Shown here in pieces: positions 1 to 8,642 of a stretch of 64,000 bases of DNA (position 1 is the stretch's first letter; each line of letters starts with the position of its first letter). The stretch lies in NCBI RefSeq assembly GCF_021568705.1, contig NZ_JAKGTH010000010.1, positions 62,001 through 126,000 of the forward strand, read 5' to 3'. Source of the DNA: Gillisia lutea. GTDB taxonomy: Bacteria; Bacteroidota; Bacteroidia; Flavobacteriales; Flavobacteriaceae. Below the pieces are notes generated by a model. It was given only the letters and a program-made list of their open reading frames with translations. It had not been told where the DNA came from and made no database searches. Made by a program: the position numbers and the translations under genes.

Positions 1-1
1 A

Positions 2-523
2 GGGACTAGTAAAATTAAGGAATTCAAAAAAGCTTATCATGAGGCTTTGCGTGAAGTTTTTGAATCTGTAGAAGCGTTAAATTACGCTTATGTAAAAGAG
101 ACTATTCCTGAGGTAGTAGAGCAATTACCTGAAAAAAATGAAGTTGCTGTAGCTGTTGCTAATGAAGAAAAGATGCAAGTGGTTGACTCCGAAAAACCAG
201 CAGCTAAAGAGGTACCATCCAAGAAGGAGACCGCTCCTTTAAATAGTGGTAAAAAAGTAGCGTCAGCAGGAAAAACCAATTTTGAATATGAAGGGAATTC
301 CTTCTATCTTTTGAAATCTAATGAGGGTTTCAAGTTTTATCAAGAGGGAATGGCAGAGCCGTTTGCTGCGTTAATTGCATCCGGTAGAGAAGGGAATTTT
401 ATTTATTCTTCAATTGGTTCTCAAGGTACAGCCTACTTTGGAAAGGAAGGTAATCTGGTGGTTGAGTTTTTAAATTCCGATAAAACTTCTGTTGTTTCTA
501 AGAAATATGTTTTAAAAGACTAG
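2..523 (+). CDS. Unknown protein, 5' end outside window
   Basis: The reading frame is open from the first complete codon of the window to a TAG stop, so the gene starts upstream and only its last 173 codons are seen. A TTG at 47 is in frame but is probably not the start. An acidic/basic helical N-terminal part (about residues 1-45) is followed by a Lys/Glu/Ala/Val-rich low-complexity linker (about 50-95). A compact C-terminal region rich in aromatic residues and glycine follows and looks like beta structure. The stop overlaps the convergent rarA stop by four bases. I do not recognise the family; no enzyme motif is visible. The linker suggests a two-part protein, possibly envelope-associated, but this cannot be judged without the N terminus. 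Confidence 0.75.
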   Translation, partial: GTSKIKEFKKAYHEALREVFESVEALNYAYVKETIPEVVEQLPEKNEVAVAVANEEKMQVVDSEKPAAKEVPSKKETAPLNSGKKVASAGKTNFEYEGNSFYLLKSNEGFKFYQEGMAEPFAALIASGREGNFIYSSIGSQGTAYFGKEGNLVVEFLNSDKTSVVSKKYVLKD

Positions 524-1794
524 TAATCGTATCTGGTTTTCCAACGCTTCTTTAAAAATTCTCTTTGAGCAGCCTCTCTTTGATTGTTGCCGGGATTATA
601 AAGAGTAGTGTTCTTGATCTCTTCCGGTAGAAAGTCGGCCTCTACAAAGTTATTAGCATAGTTATGCGCGTACTGGTAATTATCTCCATAGCCTATATCT
701 TTCATCAGTTTAGTGGGAGCATTTCTTAATGGGAGTGGAACCGAGAGATTTCCGGTTTTCTTTACTAAGCTTATTGCCTGGTTAATTGCCATATACGAAG
801 CATTACTTTTTGCAGAGGTTGCTAAATAAATAACGCATTGACTTAGAATTATGCGAGATTCGGGAAAACCTATAGTACTTACCGCCTGAAAGGTGTTATT
901 AGCCATAATTAAGGCTGTTGGATTGGCATTTCCTATATCTTCACTCGCAAGGATCAATAATCTTCTGGCGATAAATTTAACATCTTCTCCGCCTTCGATC
1001 ATTCTTGCCAGCCAATATACTGCGGCATTAGGGTCACTCCCGCGAATAGATTTTATAAAAGCTGAAACTATATCGTAATGCTGCTCTCCCGTCTTATCAT
1101 ACAGTACCGTGTTTTGTTGTACTTTATCCAGTACAAGTTGATTCGTGATTTCAACAGGTCCCGCGGTAGAAGTAACCAAGAGTTCAAAGATGTTAAGTAA
1201 TTTTCTTGCATCACCTCCGCTTAGACGTAAGAGTGCCTCCGTTTCGGTTAATTTAATGTCTTTTTGTTTTAAAACGGTATCCTCTTTCATTGCTCTATGT
1301 AGAAGAGCAATCAATTCTTCTTTTCCAAAAGGTTTCAAGATATAAACCTGACATCGGCTTAACAATGCAGAAATTACCTCAAAACTTGGGTTTTCGGTAG
1401 TAGCTCCTATCAAAGTGACCCACCCCTTTTCTACCGCTCCTAATAGTGAATCCTGTTGTGATTTACTGAATCTATGAATTTCATCAATAAATAAAATAGG
1501 ATTTTTGGTGGTGAATAAACCGTCACCTTTCTTAGCCTTCTCAATTATTTCTCTAACGTCTTTAACACCGCTGCTTATAGCGCTAAGAGTATAGAAAGGT
1601 CGCTGACTTTCTTTGGCTATAATATTGGCTAAGGTAGTTTTCCCAACTCCCGGTGGGCCCCATAATATTAGAGAGCCTATACTACCTTGCTTTATTTGTT
1701 GGGCAATAGCGCCATTAGGTCCAATAAGATGTTGCTGACTTAAATAGTCGCTAAGTTTTTCTGGTCGTAAGCGTTCTGCAAGAGGTTTATTCAT
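520..1794 (-). CDS. rarA: Replication-associated recombination protein A (AAA+ ATPase)
   Basis: RarA/MgsA (WHIP/WRNIP1 family) is an AAA+ ATPase related to clamp loaders that acts at stalled replication forks. The 424-residue product has Walker A (GPPGVGKTT, about residues 46-54), Walker B (LFIDEIHRF, about 100-108), sensor-1 region (IGATTENPSFEV) and the C-terminal MgsA tetramerisation part with the motifs GSDPNAAVYWLARM and ASEDIGNANP. Length is normal for the family (about 420-450). It is monocistronic on the minus strand, converging on the partial gene at the window start. A perfect -7 element lies four bases before the ATG, so the mRNA may be leaderless. Confidence 0.96.
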   Translation of the reverse strand: MNKPLAERLRPEKLSDYLSQQHLIGPNGAIAQQIKQGSIGSLILWGPPGVGKTTLANIIAKESQRPFYTLSAISSGVKDVREIIEKAKKGDGLFTTKNPILFIDEIHRFSKSQQDSLLGAVEKGWVTLIGATTENPSFEVISALLSRCQVYILKPFGKEELIALLHRAMKEDTVLKQKDIKLTETEALLRLSGGDARKLLNIFELLVTSTAGPVEITNQLVLDKVQQNTVLYDKTGEQHYDIVSAFIKSIRGSDPNAAVYWLARMIEGGEDVKFIARRLLILASEDIGNANPTALIMANNTFQAVSTIGFPESRIILSQCVIYLATSAKSNASYMAINQAISLVKKTGNLSVPLPLRNAPTKLMKDIGYGDNYQYAHNYANNFVEADFLPEEIKNTTLYNPGNNQREAAQREFLKKRWKTRYDY

Positions 1795-1798
1795 TTTA

Positions 1799-1806
1799 CA
1801 AAGGTA
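1799..1806 (-). promoter_or_regulatory. rarA -7 promoter element abutting the start codon
   Basis: Read on the minus strand, TACCTTTG matches the Bacteroidetes -7 consensus TAnnTTTG exactly. Only four bases (TAAA) separate it from the rarA ATG. A weak -33 match (TTTC, 1828-1831) lies 21 bases upstream. Transcription would start at or next to the A of the ATG. Confidence 0.6.
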
Positions 1807-1982
1807 GTAATTAGGAAGTCAATTTTGGAAAACTTAGCATTTTTGCCAATTTGTCAAAGCTATTATTTCAGCATAAGATTTGATTAATATATTTTGATTT
1901 AAGCTAAGAGGTCATCTAATAATTATGATAGTATATGTGTAAAGTTGAGCGGGTCTTTTCTAGTTAATATGTAATTTTAAGT

Positions 1983-2729
1983 ATGTCCAAACAAAACTTT
2001 TCAATAAACCAGGATTCACCTTTCCAATTTACTTTGGGGGTAATAGGTTATCCGCTAATGTTTGTTATTTTAATCTGGTTGGTATTCTGGTTTGAAATAA
2101 GATTTGGATACGATTTTAATTATTTAGGCGTTCGCCCCAGAACATTTTCCGGTCTTAGGGGAGTGTTATTCTCTCCCTTCATACATTCTGATATCAAGCA
2201 TTTATTCCATAATACAATTCCACTGTTGGTTCTCTCCACGGCGCTATTTTATTTTTATAGAAAGATTAGCTGGCAGATTTTGTTTTTGGGAATGTTGCTT
2301 ACAGGTCTTTTAACCTGGAGCATTGGAAGGGAGGCAACTCATATTGGTGCCAGTGGCATGATCTATTTACTGGCTTCCTTTTTATTTTTTAAAGGGATAT
2401 TTTCAAAATATTACCGGTTAATGGCGTTGTCTTTTATCGTAGTGTTTATGTATGGAGGAATGTTATGGTTTATTGCTCCTGTAGACCCTCAGATTTCCTG
2501 GGAAGGGCATTTATCTGGTCTCGTTGTAGGTTTGCTTTTCGCATTTATGTACAAAGAAAAGATTGAAAAATCCCCTAAGTATGAATGGCAGCGCCAAGAT
2601 TATGAAGAAGAACAAGATGCTTTTATGAAGCATTTTGATGCTGAAGGAAATTTTATTGAAAATTTGCCAGATGAAGATTCAGAAGATGTAACCTATAATT
2701 ATATCTATAAAGAAAGAACCGAAGATTAA
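1983..2729 (+). CDS. Rhomboid-family intramembrane serine protease
   Basis: A 248-residue polytopic membrane protein of the rhomboid family, which cleaves transmembrane segments of substrates inside the lipid bilayer. The catalytic serine motif GASG is present (about residues 122-125, in HIGASGMIY). The catalytic histidine is in WEGHLSGLVVG (about 177-187), in the last membrane helix. The region around HSDIKHLFHN (about 68-77) corresponds to the conserved H-x-x-x-x-H-x-x-x-N of rhomboids. About six hydrophobic segments are followed by an acidic cytoplasmic tail of about 55 residues. Substrate unknown. It is alone on the plus strand between the minus-strand genes rarA and rlmB; the two are not in one operon. 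Confidence 0.9.
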   Translation: MSKQNFSINQDSPFQFTLGVIGYPLMFVILIWLVFWFEIRFGYDFNYLGVRPRTFSGLRGVLFSPFIHSDIKHLFHNTIPLLVLSTALFYFYRKISWQILFLGMLLTGLLTWSIGREATHIGASGMIYLLASFLFFKGIFSKYYRLMALSFIVVFMYGGMLWFIAPVDPQISWEGHLSGLVVGLLFAFMYKEKIEKSPKYEWQRQDYEEEQDAFMKHFDAEGNFIENLPDEDSEDVTYNYIYKERTED

Positions 2730-2734
2730 TCAAT

Positions 2735-3472
2735 CTATAATCGTTGTCTAACGATTTCATATAAAAATGCGCCACATGCTACTGAAACGTTTAGTGAACC
2801 AATAGTCCCAAACATTGGTAATTTAGCTTTGTCATTAACAATTTTAAGAACAGAGGGATTAATTCCTCTTCCTTCACTACCCATAATTAAAGCTGTTGGT
2901 TGATTAAAGTTAGTGTCATACAAAGTAGTATCACTTTTCTCGGTAGCAGCCACAACATTCACTCCAGAGCCTTGTAAATAATATATGGCATCTTTAATGT
3001 GATTCACTTTACAAATAGGAATATTGAATACAGCTCCTGCTGAAGTTTTTACGGTGTCTGCATTCACCGGTGCACCACCCTTATTTTGAACAATTATAGC
3101 ATGTACTCCACAGCATTCGGCTGTTCTAATGATAGCACCAAAATTCCGGGCATCGGTTACTTGATCCAATAGTAGGAAAAGGGGAGTGGTGGAAGTGTCT
3201 TCTAGTACTTTTTGTACTATTTCCTCCATTTCCGGAAATTCAATTGGTGAGATCTTTGCTACAACCCCTTGGTGATTTCCCTGTGTTAACTTTTGAAGTT
3301 TTTCTACCGGAACATACGAAATATTATATCCTTTTTTACCAATTACTGATAATAACTCTTGAAACAATGGGTTGTTCAGGCCTTTTTGAATATAGATCTT
3401 ATCGATGTTCTTCTCACTTTGAATAGCTTCAATAACAGTGCGTATTCCAAAAATAGTAGTAGTGTCTTCCAT
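2735..3472 (-). CDS. rlmB: 23S rRNA 2'-O-methyltransferase, RlmB/TrmH (SpoU) family
   Basis: SPOUT-class methyltransferase; RlmB methylates the 2'-OH of a guanosine in 23S rRNA (G2251 in E. coli) using S-adenosylmethionine. The N-terminal substrate-binding domain starts at MEDTTTIFGIRTVIEAI. The SpoU signature motifs are present: DARNFGAIIRTAECCG (motif 1), MGSEGRGI (motif 2) and SLNVSVACGAFLYE (motif 3, the knotted SAM site). I start at the ATG at 3472 (245 aa), not at the longer frame starting at 3523. The longer start would lie inside the terminator of the upstream susD gene, while a perfect promoter sits just before 3472. Related TrmH enzymes act on tRNA, so the exact target is not certain. 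Confidence 0.9.
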   Translation of the reverse strand: MEDTTTIFGIRTVIEAIQSEKNIDKIYIQKGLNNPLFQELLSVIGKKGYNISYVPVEKLQKLTQGNHQGVVAKISPIEFPEMEEIVQKVLEDTSTTPLFLLLDQVTDARNFGAIIRTAECCGVHAIIVQNKGGAPVNADTVKTSAGAVFNIPICKVNHIKDAIYYLQGSGVNVVAATEKSDTTLYDTNFNQPTALIMGSEGRGINPSVLKIVNDKAKLPMFGTIGSLNVSVACGAFLYEIVRQRL

Positions 3473-3476
3473 AGCG

Positions 3477-3506
3477 CAAAGATAGGTTTTTCTTAAATCT
3501 AGCAAA
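3477..3506 (-). promoter_or_regulatory. rlmB promoter, leaderless arrangement
   Basis: On the minus strand the -33 element TTTG (3503-3506), an 18-base spacer and the -7 element TATCTTTG (3477-3484) all match the Bacteroidetes consensus. Only four bases separate the -7 element from the rlmB ATG at 3472. The upstream terminator hairpin ends four bases before the -33 element. Confidence 0.75.
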
Positions 3507-3510
3507 TAAA

Positions 3511-3537
3511 AAAAGCTGCCCAATTTGGGCAGCTTTT
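3511..3537 (-). terminator. Terminator of the first susCD operon
   Basis: A perfect 11-bp stem (AAAAGCTGCCC paired with GGGCAGCTTTT) with a 5-base loop, followed on the minus strand by T-rich sequence. It lies 22 bases beyond the susD stop and just ahead of the rlmB promoter. Confidence 0.9.
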
Positions 3538-3558
3538 AGAATATGAAGAGTGTTAAAA

Positions 3559-5025
3559 TTAATCTTCAGCAGGTCCTCCTGGGTATGTTGATTGATCTGG
3601 AGTTGTTACATCCCAGAACAATGCGGTATAAAGGTCATCCCCACCTATGGCTGCTGATGCAGCTTCATAGTTAGTTAAGTTAAGGTTTTGTTCACCTATA
3701 GGATAAGTATATCTTAAAGGAACAAAATTACCACTATCTTCAGGTAAGTTTAACACTGGAGTATCAAATTTTCTCCAAACGTTCCATCCCATGATTGAAT
3801 TATCATACATGGCGATCCAGAACTGAGTTCCTAATTGTTCTCTCCAATTTTCTGCGTCGTAAGCAACATCTGCTTTTGCTAAATAAGTTGCAGCAGCGGC
3901 ATCAGATCCACCCCAGTAATTAATTGAAGCAGTAATTGCAGCATTATAATGTTCTTCTGCAGTTCCGGTAACACCGTAACCTCTTTGAGCAGCTTCAGCT
4001 AAATGAAATTCAACTTCTGAATAGTCTAAAAGGATTCCCGGTAAAGTAGGATCTAAGAACGCTTCACCTACATGAGTATAAGAAGGGTAAGAGTTACTAC
4101 CTCCATAAATACCTCCAGTGTAAGTTGCCAAGTTGTCATCGAAATAAGCAGATCTTCTTGGGTCTTCAAGATCATTCATGATATCCACTAGAGTATTAGC
4201 GGGAACATAATCAGATCTTCCACTCTCCACAAGGTCACTCCATAATGGGTTCGTGTTTGGATTTGTGCTTTGGTATACGATGGTTGCATTGTCGTCGTTA
4301 GACATAAATACACCATTGCTTGCAGCAGTTTCTGTTGCAGATTGAGCAAGACCAGGGTTTACATCAGATAATCTCATTCCTATTCTCAAAAGAAGAGAGT
4401 TAGAGAATTTTGCCCAGCTGTCCATGTCGCCACCGTAAATTACATCAGAGCTACCGAAACCATTTCCAGCTTGGAAATCAGAATTAATAGCGGTTAACCT
4501 TGAAATCAGGTCAGCGTAAATTGTTGCTGCGTCGTCATACTTTGGTTGTGGGAAATCTGCTGCATTTAATGCTTCAGAGTAAGGAACATCCCCAAAAGTA
4601 TCAACAAGAACCTGCCATGTGTATACTTCTAATACTTCTAATTGAGCCAATCTTGCAGTTTTTTCACCTTCAGTTAATTCCACATCAGCTTGAACTAAAC
4701 TTTTAGAGTCGCTAATATCAAAAAGAACATCTCTATATAGTTCATTCCATTGGTTATCTGTAATTCCTCGGTTATTTAAATCATAATTTGGTTCATCTAA
4801 ATATGTTGTAGATGTCCAGTATTGTGATATAAACCTGAAGATATTTCGGTTAACATTGGCACTTGCCATTTGATCCCCTAAGCTTACAGTAGCAGCAGTA
4901 AATAAGAAGTCTGCTTTTACTTCAGTAGGGTTTTTAGGATCCCGGTTATAATCTTCATATTGCTCATCTGTCTGGCAGGACCATAGTGATGCGAGAGCAA
5001 TAATTGTTAAAATGTATTTTTTCAT
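3559..5025 (-). CDS. SusD/RagB-like outer-membrane lipoprotein (SusD-like_2 type)
   Basis: Surface lipoprotein of 488 residues that forms the lid of a SusC-type TonB-dependent importer and captures the substrate. A lipoprotein signal peptide ends in LWSC with the acylated cysteine at about residue 17. The mature part has the N-terminal helical features of the SusD-like_2 group (RDPKNPTEV near residue 30, then a TPR-like helical region with TWQVLVDTFGDVPYSEAL at about 135-152). It also has the typical SEVEFHLAEAAQRG helix around 330-345. It lies 12 bases after its SusC partner. No glycoside hydrolase, sulfatase, anti-sigma factor or two-component regulator is next to it, so the substrate is unknown; peptides are as possible as glycans. 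Confidence 0.9.
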   Translation of the reverse strand: MKKYILTIIALASLWSCQTDEQYEDYNRDPKNPTEVKADFLFTAATVSLGDQMASANVNRNIFRFISQYWTSTTYLDEPNYDLNNRGITDNQWNELYRDVLFDISDSKSLVQADVELTEGEKTARLAQLEVLEVYTWQVLVDTFGDVPYSEALNAADFPQPKYDDAATIYADLISRLTAINSDFQAGNGFGSSDVIYGGDMDSWAKFSNSLLLRIGMRLSDVNPGLAQSATETAASNGVFMSNDDNATIVYQSTNPNTNPLWSDLVESGRSDYVPANTLVDIMNDLEDPRRSAYFDDNLATYTGGIYGGSNSYPSYTHVGEAFLDPTLPGILLDYSEVEFHLAEAAQRGYGVTGTAEEHYNAAITASINYWGGSDAAAATYLAKADVAYDAENWREQLGTQFWIAMYDNSIMGWNVWRKFDTPVLNLPEDSGNFVPLRYTYPIGEQNLNLTNYEAASAAIGGDDLYTALFWDVTTPDQSTYPGGPAED

Positions 5026-5037
5026 TTTTTTCTATTA

Positions 5038-8000
5038 TTAAAAGTTAAATTTCACACTAGCTCCAATTTCTCTCGCAGTTGGATAGGCTCCTGATTGGTA
5101 TCCTTGAACATTCCCCGAACTTAATCCTGCTTCAGGATCAGAGTAAGGTATGTTTTTATGGATAATCCATAGGTTTCTACCTATTAAAGAGATAGATGCA
5201 TTAGTAAAAGGTAGAGCGTCAAGAACGTTATCTCCAAAATTGTAAGTAAGTCCTGCCTCTCTTAATTTAACGAAAGATGCGTCATAAACGTGACCTTTAT
5301 TTGCATCTCTGGCATATCCGTAAGGGTTAGCGTAATAATCGGTTCTTGCTCTTACAGTGTTAGGTTGCCCATCTGCAGTTACACCAGGAAGAATTACCCC
5401 ACCACCATTAGCGATAGAATTTCTTATTGGGTTTCCTAATTCATTAGTACCAACGCTACGATCATACATACCAGTAGCGAAACCGTACCATGTATCAAGT
5501 GAGAAGATATCACCACCTTGCTGAACATCGATTAAGAAATTTAAGCTAACATTCTTGTATTGGAAGTTGTTAGAAATACCACCTGTCCAATCTGGTTGGA
5601 TGTTTCCGATTATTTCGTTACTAGTTGAAGATTTTAAGTAATATCCGTTAGATCCAACTATTTTATTTCCATTGTCATCATATATGTAATCTGTTCCTCT
5701 AATTGCACCATAAGGTTGACCAGGTGCAGCATTAATAGAGATACCACCTTGAAGCGATGCTAATTCTAGGTTGTCAATTCCATCAGTTAACTCAATAACT
5801 TCATTCTCATTTTTAGACCAGTTAATAGTCATGTTCCAGTTGAAGTCTTCAGTTCTAATAGGGTTGATGTTCAATAATACTTCTAAACCTTTATTTTGAA
5901 CAGTTCCTGCATTTAAAAGTTTCGTGTCGAATCCAGTTGCATTTGATACTGGTACCGGTGTAATTTGATCGTATGTTCTGGTTCTGTAGTAAGATACATC
6001 AAAACCAAATCTTTTATCAAAGAAATTCGCTTCTAATCCAACTTCGTAAGATTTTGAAGTTTCCGCCGTTAAGTTTAAATTTTTAAGGCTACTACCGTTA
6101 CTTGCACTACCTGAACCTGCAAAACCAGGGTTAACAACATAAGTATTGAATACGTTGTAAGGATTCGTGTCATTACCAACTTCTGCATAGTTAGCTCTTA
6201 ATTTAGCAAAGTTTAGCCAATCTGCTTCGAATACGTTAGATAATAAGATACTAGTAGATACAGATGGATAGTAGAAAGTATTGTTGTCCATTGGTAAAGT
6301 AGAAGATCTATCTCTTCTAATTGTACCCTCTACAAAATATGTGTTTTTGAAACCTAAACCAGCACGTGCGTAAACACCGTCAACCATAGAAGTATATTCA
6401 ACTTCGGTTGGAGCTAATAATGGACCAGCGCTATTGCTTAATGCATAGAAACCTGGCTTATTCAATCCACCATTAGTAGCGGCCTGAATGTAGTTACGTT
6501 GGTTTCTTCTAAGGTTTCCTCCAATATTTCCATCTAGATTCAAATCTTCTGTAAGGTCTTTATTGAAGTTTAATATTAAATCGTAGTTATATTCTGCAAC
6601 TCTGTTATTAAATCTTGAGTAGCTAGCTACATCTGCACTTCCAACATTGATACGTTCTTCTTGTAATTCATCGTAGGTATCAAAAGAGAATCTACCAACA
6701 ACACTAAAAATGTCATTAATCTCATAGTTAAGATTTAGATTTCCGAAATAACGGTTTCTAGTATCAGTTTCATAATTCTCGTATCTAGTCCAATATGGGT
6801 TGTCTGAATAGATAGGTGATAAATCAGATGGGCTATTTGGGTTCCAAGTTATGTTTTCTCCAGTAGCGAAGTAAGCATCTCTTTGCTCGTATAAATCAAC
6901 ATTGGTTTGAAACCATTGTCTAAACTGTTGCATTGGGTTTCCAGAAGAATATCCTGTTCCATATCTACCTTTACCATCTGTTTTGGTATAAGTAATATTA
7001 GCAGAAGCACCAAACTTATCAGTTAAATCTTGGGTAGCACTAAAAGTAATAGTGTTTCTTTTGATTTCACTATTTGGCAAGTTACCTTCCTGTAACATGT
7101 TATTTGCAGATAATCTAAAAGATCCCGTATCTGATCCACCATCTAAGGCTACAGAATTGATTGCAGTATAACCGGTTTCCCAGATATCATTTGGTGTGTG
7201 CTCAGCGGCTACCCAAGGTGTTGCAACTTGATAAGTATCTGTTAATTGCGGGTAGATTGAATTCCACTGGTAGATCAATCTGTTAGGGTCAAACTTTCCT
7301 CCAAAAGAAGCATCCTCTGTGAATGGAGTAGTCTCATCTAATGTACCGTCTCCATCAACATCATATAAATTAAAATAGCCATCTTCAGACTCGTAGTAAG
7401 CACCGTACCCAGCACCATACTCATTTTGATAAACTGGTAAAGTTTCTTTATCGACGTTAGAAATCATTATAGAAGAGTTTACAGATACTCCTATACCTTT
7501 CCCTTTATTCCCTTTTTTAGTTTCGATAATTACAACTCCATTCGCAGCTCTTGCACCGTATAATGCTGTTGCTGCCGCACCTTTTAATACGTTAATAGAT
7601 GCAATGTTGTTTGGATTGATGTCTGCAGCAGCATTCCCGTAGTCATATCCTCCTCTACCTGCTTGCTGATTGCTTCCGTTTGTGTTCGCGTTGCTAATTG
7701 GTGTTCCGTCAACGACAAACAACGCTTGGTTATTACCGGTAATAGAAGCGTTACCTCTAATTACAACGTTGGAAGAACCTCCAATTGTACCAGAGGATTT
7801 AATGTTTAAACCAGCTACTTTTCCTGAAAGTGAGTTCATAAAGTTTGAAGTTGGAACGTCAGAAACTTCTGAACCGTCTACTTCTTGGGTAGCATATCCA
7901 AGAGATTTTTTCTCTCTTTTAATACCTAAAGCAGTAACAACTACTTCGTCTAGTTGGGCAGCGTCTGCTTTAAGAGTTACATTTAAAGTTTTTGAAGCCC

Positions 8001-8256
8001 CCACTGGGTATTCAGCTTTCTGTAGCCCGATGAAAGAAAATACTAAAACATCTCCTTGAGAAGCCTGAATTGAGTAATTCCCGTCAAAATCGGATTGTAC
8101 TCCAGTTGATGTACCCTTAACAAGAATATTTACCCCGGGGAGCGGTAAACCATCTTCATCGGTAACGGTTCCCGTTACCGGCTGTCCTTGTGCAAAGGTT
8201 AGTTGCACGACAAACGCTAATATTAGCGTTAAAATTCCACTAAATTTTGTTTTCAT
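5038..8256 (-). CDS. SusC/RagA-family TonB-dependent outer-membrane transporter
   Basis: A 1072-residue outer-membrane barrel that imports a substrate captured by the adjacent SusD protein, powered by TonB-ExbBD. Visible in order: signal peptide (about 1-22, ending TFA), carboxypeptidase-regulatory-like domain (about 27-98, with GLPLPGVNILVKGT), a DEVVVTALG linker typical of SusC proteins, the plug domain (about 115-235, with FVVDGTPISNAN and INVLKGAAATALYGARAANG), then a long beta-barrel ending in phenylalanine (KFNF). Length is usual (about 1000-1100). It heads the susC-susD operon, transcribed divergently from rpsL, and a candidate promoter lies at 8285-8316. No associated extracytoplasmic sigma/anti-sigma pair is seen. 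Confidence 0.95.
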   Translation of the reverse strand: MKTKFSGILTLILAFVVQLTFAQGQPVTGTVTDEDGLPLPGVNILVKGTSTGVQSDFDGNYSIQASQGDVLVFSFIGLQKAEYPVGASKTLNVTLKADAAQLDEVVVTALGIKREKKSLGYATQEVDGSEVSDVPTSNFMNSLSGKVAGLNIKSSGTIGGSSNVVIRGNASITGNNQALFVVDGTPISNANTNGSNQQAGRGGYDYGNAAADINPNNIASINVLKGAAATALYGARAANGVVIIETKKGNKGKGIGVSVNSSIMISNVDKETLPVYQNEYGAGYGAYYESEDGYFNLYDVDGDGTLDETTPFTEDASFGGKFDPNRLIYQWNSIYPQLTDTYQVATPWVAAEHTPNDIWETGYTAINSVALDGGSDTGSFRLSANNMLQEGNLPNSEIKRNTITFSATQDLTDKFGASANITYTKTDGKGRYGTGYSSGNPMQQFRQWFQTNVDLYEQRDAYFATGENITWNPNSPSDLSPIYSDNPYWTRYENYETDTRNRYFGNLNLNYEINDIFSVVGRFSFDTYDELQEERINVGSADVASYSRFNNRVAEYNYDLILNFNKDLTEDLNLDGNIGGNLRRNQRNYIQAATNGGLNKPGFYALSNSAGPLLAPTEVEYTSMVDGVYARAGLGFKNTYFVEGTIRRDRSSTLPMDNNTFYYPSVSTSILLSNVFEADWLNFAKLRANYAEVGNDTNPYNVFNTYVVNPGFAGSGSASNGSSLKNLNLTAETSKSYEVGLEANFFDKRFGFDVSYYRTRTYDQITPVPVSNATGFDTKLLNAGTVQNKGLEVLLNINPIRTEDFNWNMTINWSKNENEVIELTDGIDNLELASLQGGISINAAPGQPYGAIRGTDYIYDDNGNKIVGSNGYYLKSSTSNEIIGNIQPDWTGGISNNFQYKNVSLNFLIDVQQGGDIFSLDTWYGFATGMYDRSVGTNELGNPIRNSIANGGGVILPGVTADGQPNTVRARTDYYANPYGYARDANKGHVYDASFVKLREAGLTYNFGDNVLDALPFTNASISLIGRNLWIIHKNIPYSDPEAGLSSGNVQGYQSGAYPTAREIGASVKFNF

Positions 8257-8284
8257 TGTTTAATTTGTTTGAATTAGCCAGCGC

Positions 8285-8316
8285 CAAAAATCATAATTAA
8301 AGGTTAACAATCCAAA
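8285..8316 (-). promoter_or_regulatory. Candidate promoter of the first susCD operon
   Basis: On the minus strand there is a perfect -33 TTTG (8313-8316), a 20-base spacer and GATTTTTG (8285-8292), which matches TAnnTTTG at all but the first base. The predicted leader is about 20-25 bases. One copy of the GTTAACAAT direct repeat lies in the spacer. Confidence 0.55.
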
Positions 8317-8556
8317 TGTTTAATGCTAAAATGTTGAATCTATTTTAAATTAATGTTAACAATTTCAGTTAATCGGTTGATAAACAGATTAAATTTTATG
8401 ATTTGCTATTCTTGAAAATGTGCATTTTTTATTTTTTTAAATGCCAGATTTTTTATAATTGGGCTATTTTTTCTTTTTAATTAGGCAAATGTGCTTTGTG
8501 ATTAATTAAAGCTTGAGTCAAATTCGCAAACTCCATTGAAAATTAATGAATTATCA

Positions 8557-8587
8557 TTTGAATCTTTCGTTTTTTATTCTACCTTTG
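8557..8587 (+). promoter_or_regulatory. Promoter of the ribosomal superoperon (rpsL)
   Basis: A perfect Bacteroidetes promoter: -33 TTTG (8557-8560), 19-base spacer, -7 TACCTTTG (8580-8587). The predicted start near 8593 gives a leader of about 50 nt. A small hairpin (CCCTA, 5-base loop, TAGGG; 8592-8606) lies at its 5' end, overlapping a GGGAGGT sequence that is about 32 bases from the ATG, too far to be an ordinary ribosome binding site. Confidence 0.85.
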
Positions 8588-8642
8588 CAGACCCTAAAAA
8601 ATAGGGAGGTAATTTTTAACAATAATTAGTGTAAGAGAAATT

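Larger units (their letters stand above)
8257..8642. other. Divergent intergenic region between susC and rpsL
   Basis: This 386-base AT-rich stretch contains no gene that I can support. It holds the susC promoter on one side (8285-8316) and the rpsL promoter on the other (8557-8587). A 9-base direct repeat GTTAACAAT occurs at 8303-8311 (inside the susC promoter spacer) and 8355-8363, 52 bp apart, about five helical turns. The middle part (about 8370-8550) shows T-rich runs but no hairpin or ORF that I would defend. Confidence 0.6.

Noticed and set aside
3473-3523. N-terminal extension of rlmB
   Set aside because: The extra codons overlap the promoter of rlmB and the terminator of susD; the family begins at the internal ATG.
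7670-8059. 129-codon open frame opposite the first susC
   Set aside because: It lies antisense to the conserved plug and regulatory-like domains of SusC, which explain the sequence fully.
8604-8610. GGGAGGT as the rpsL ribosome binding site
   Set aside because: It is about 32 bases from the ATG, too far, and is part of a small hairpin at the start of the leader.
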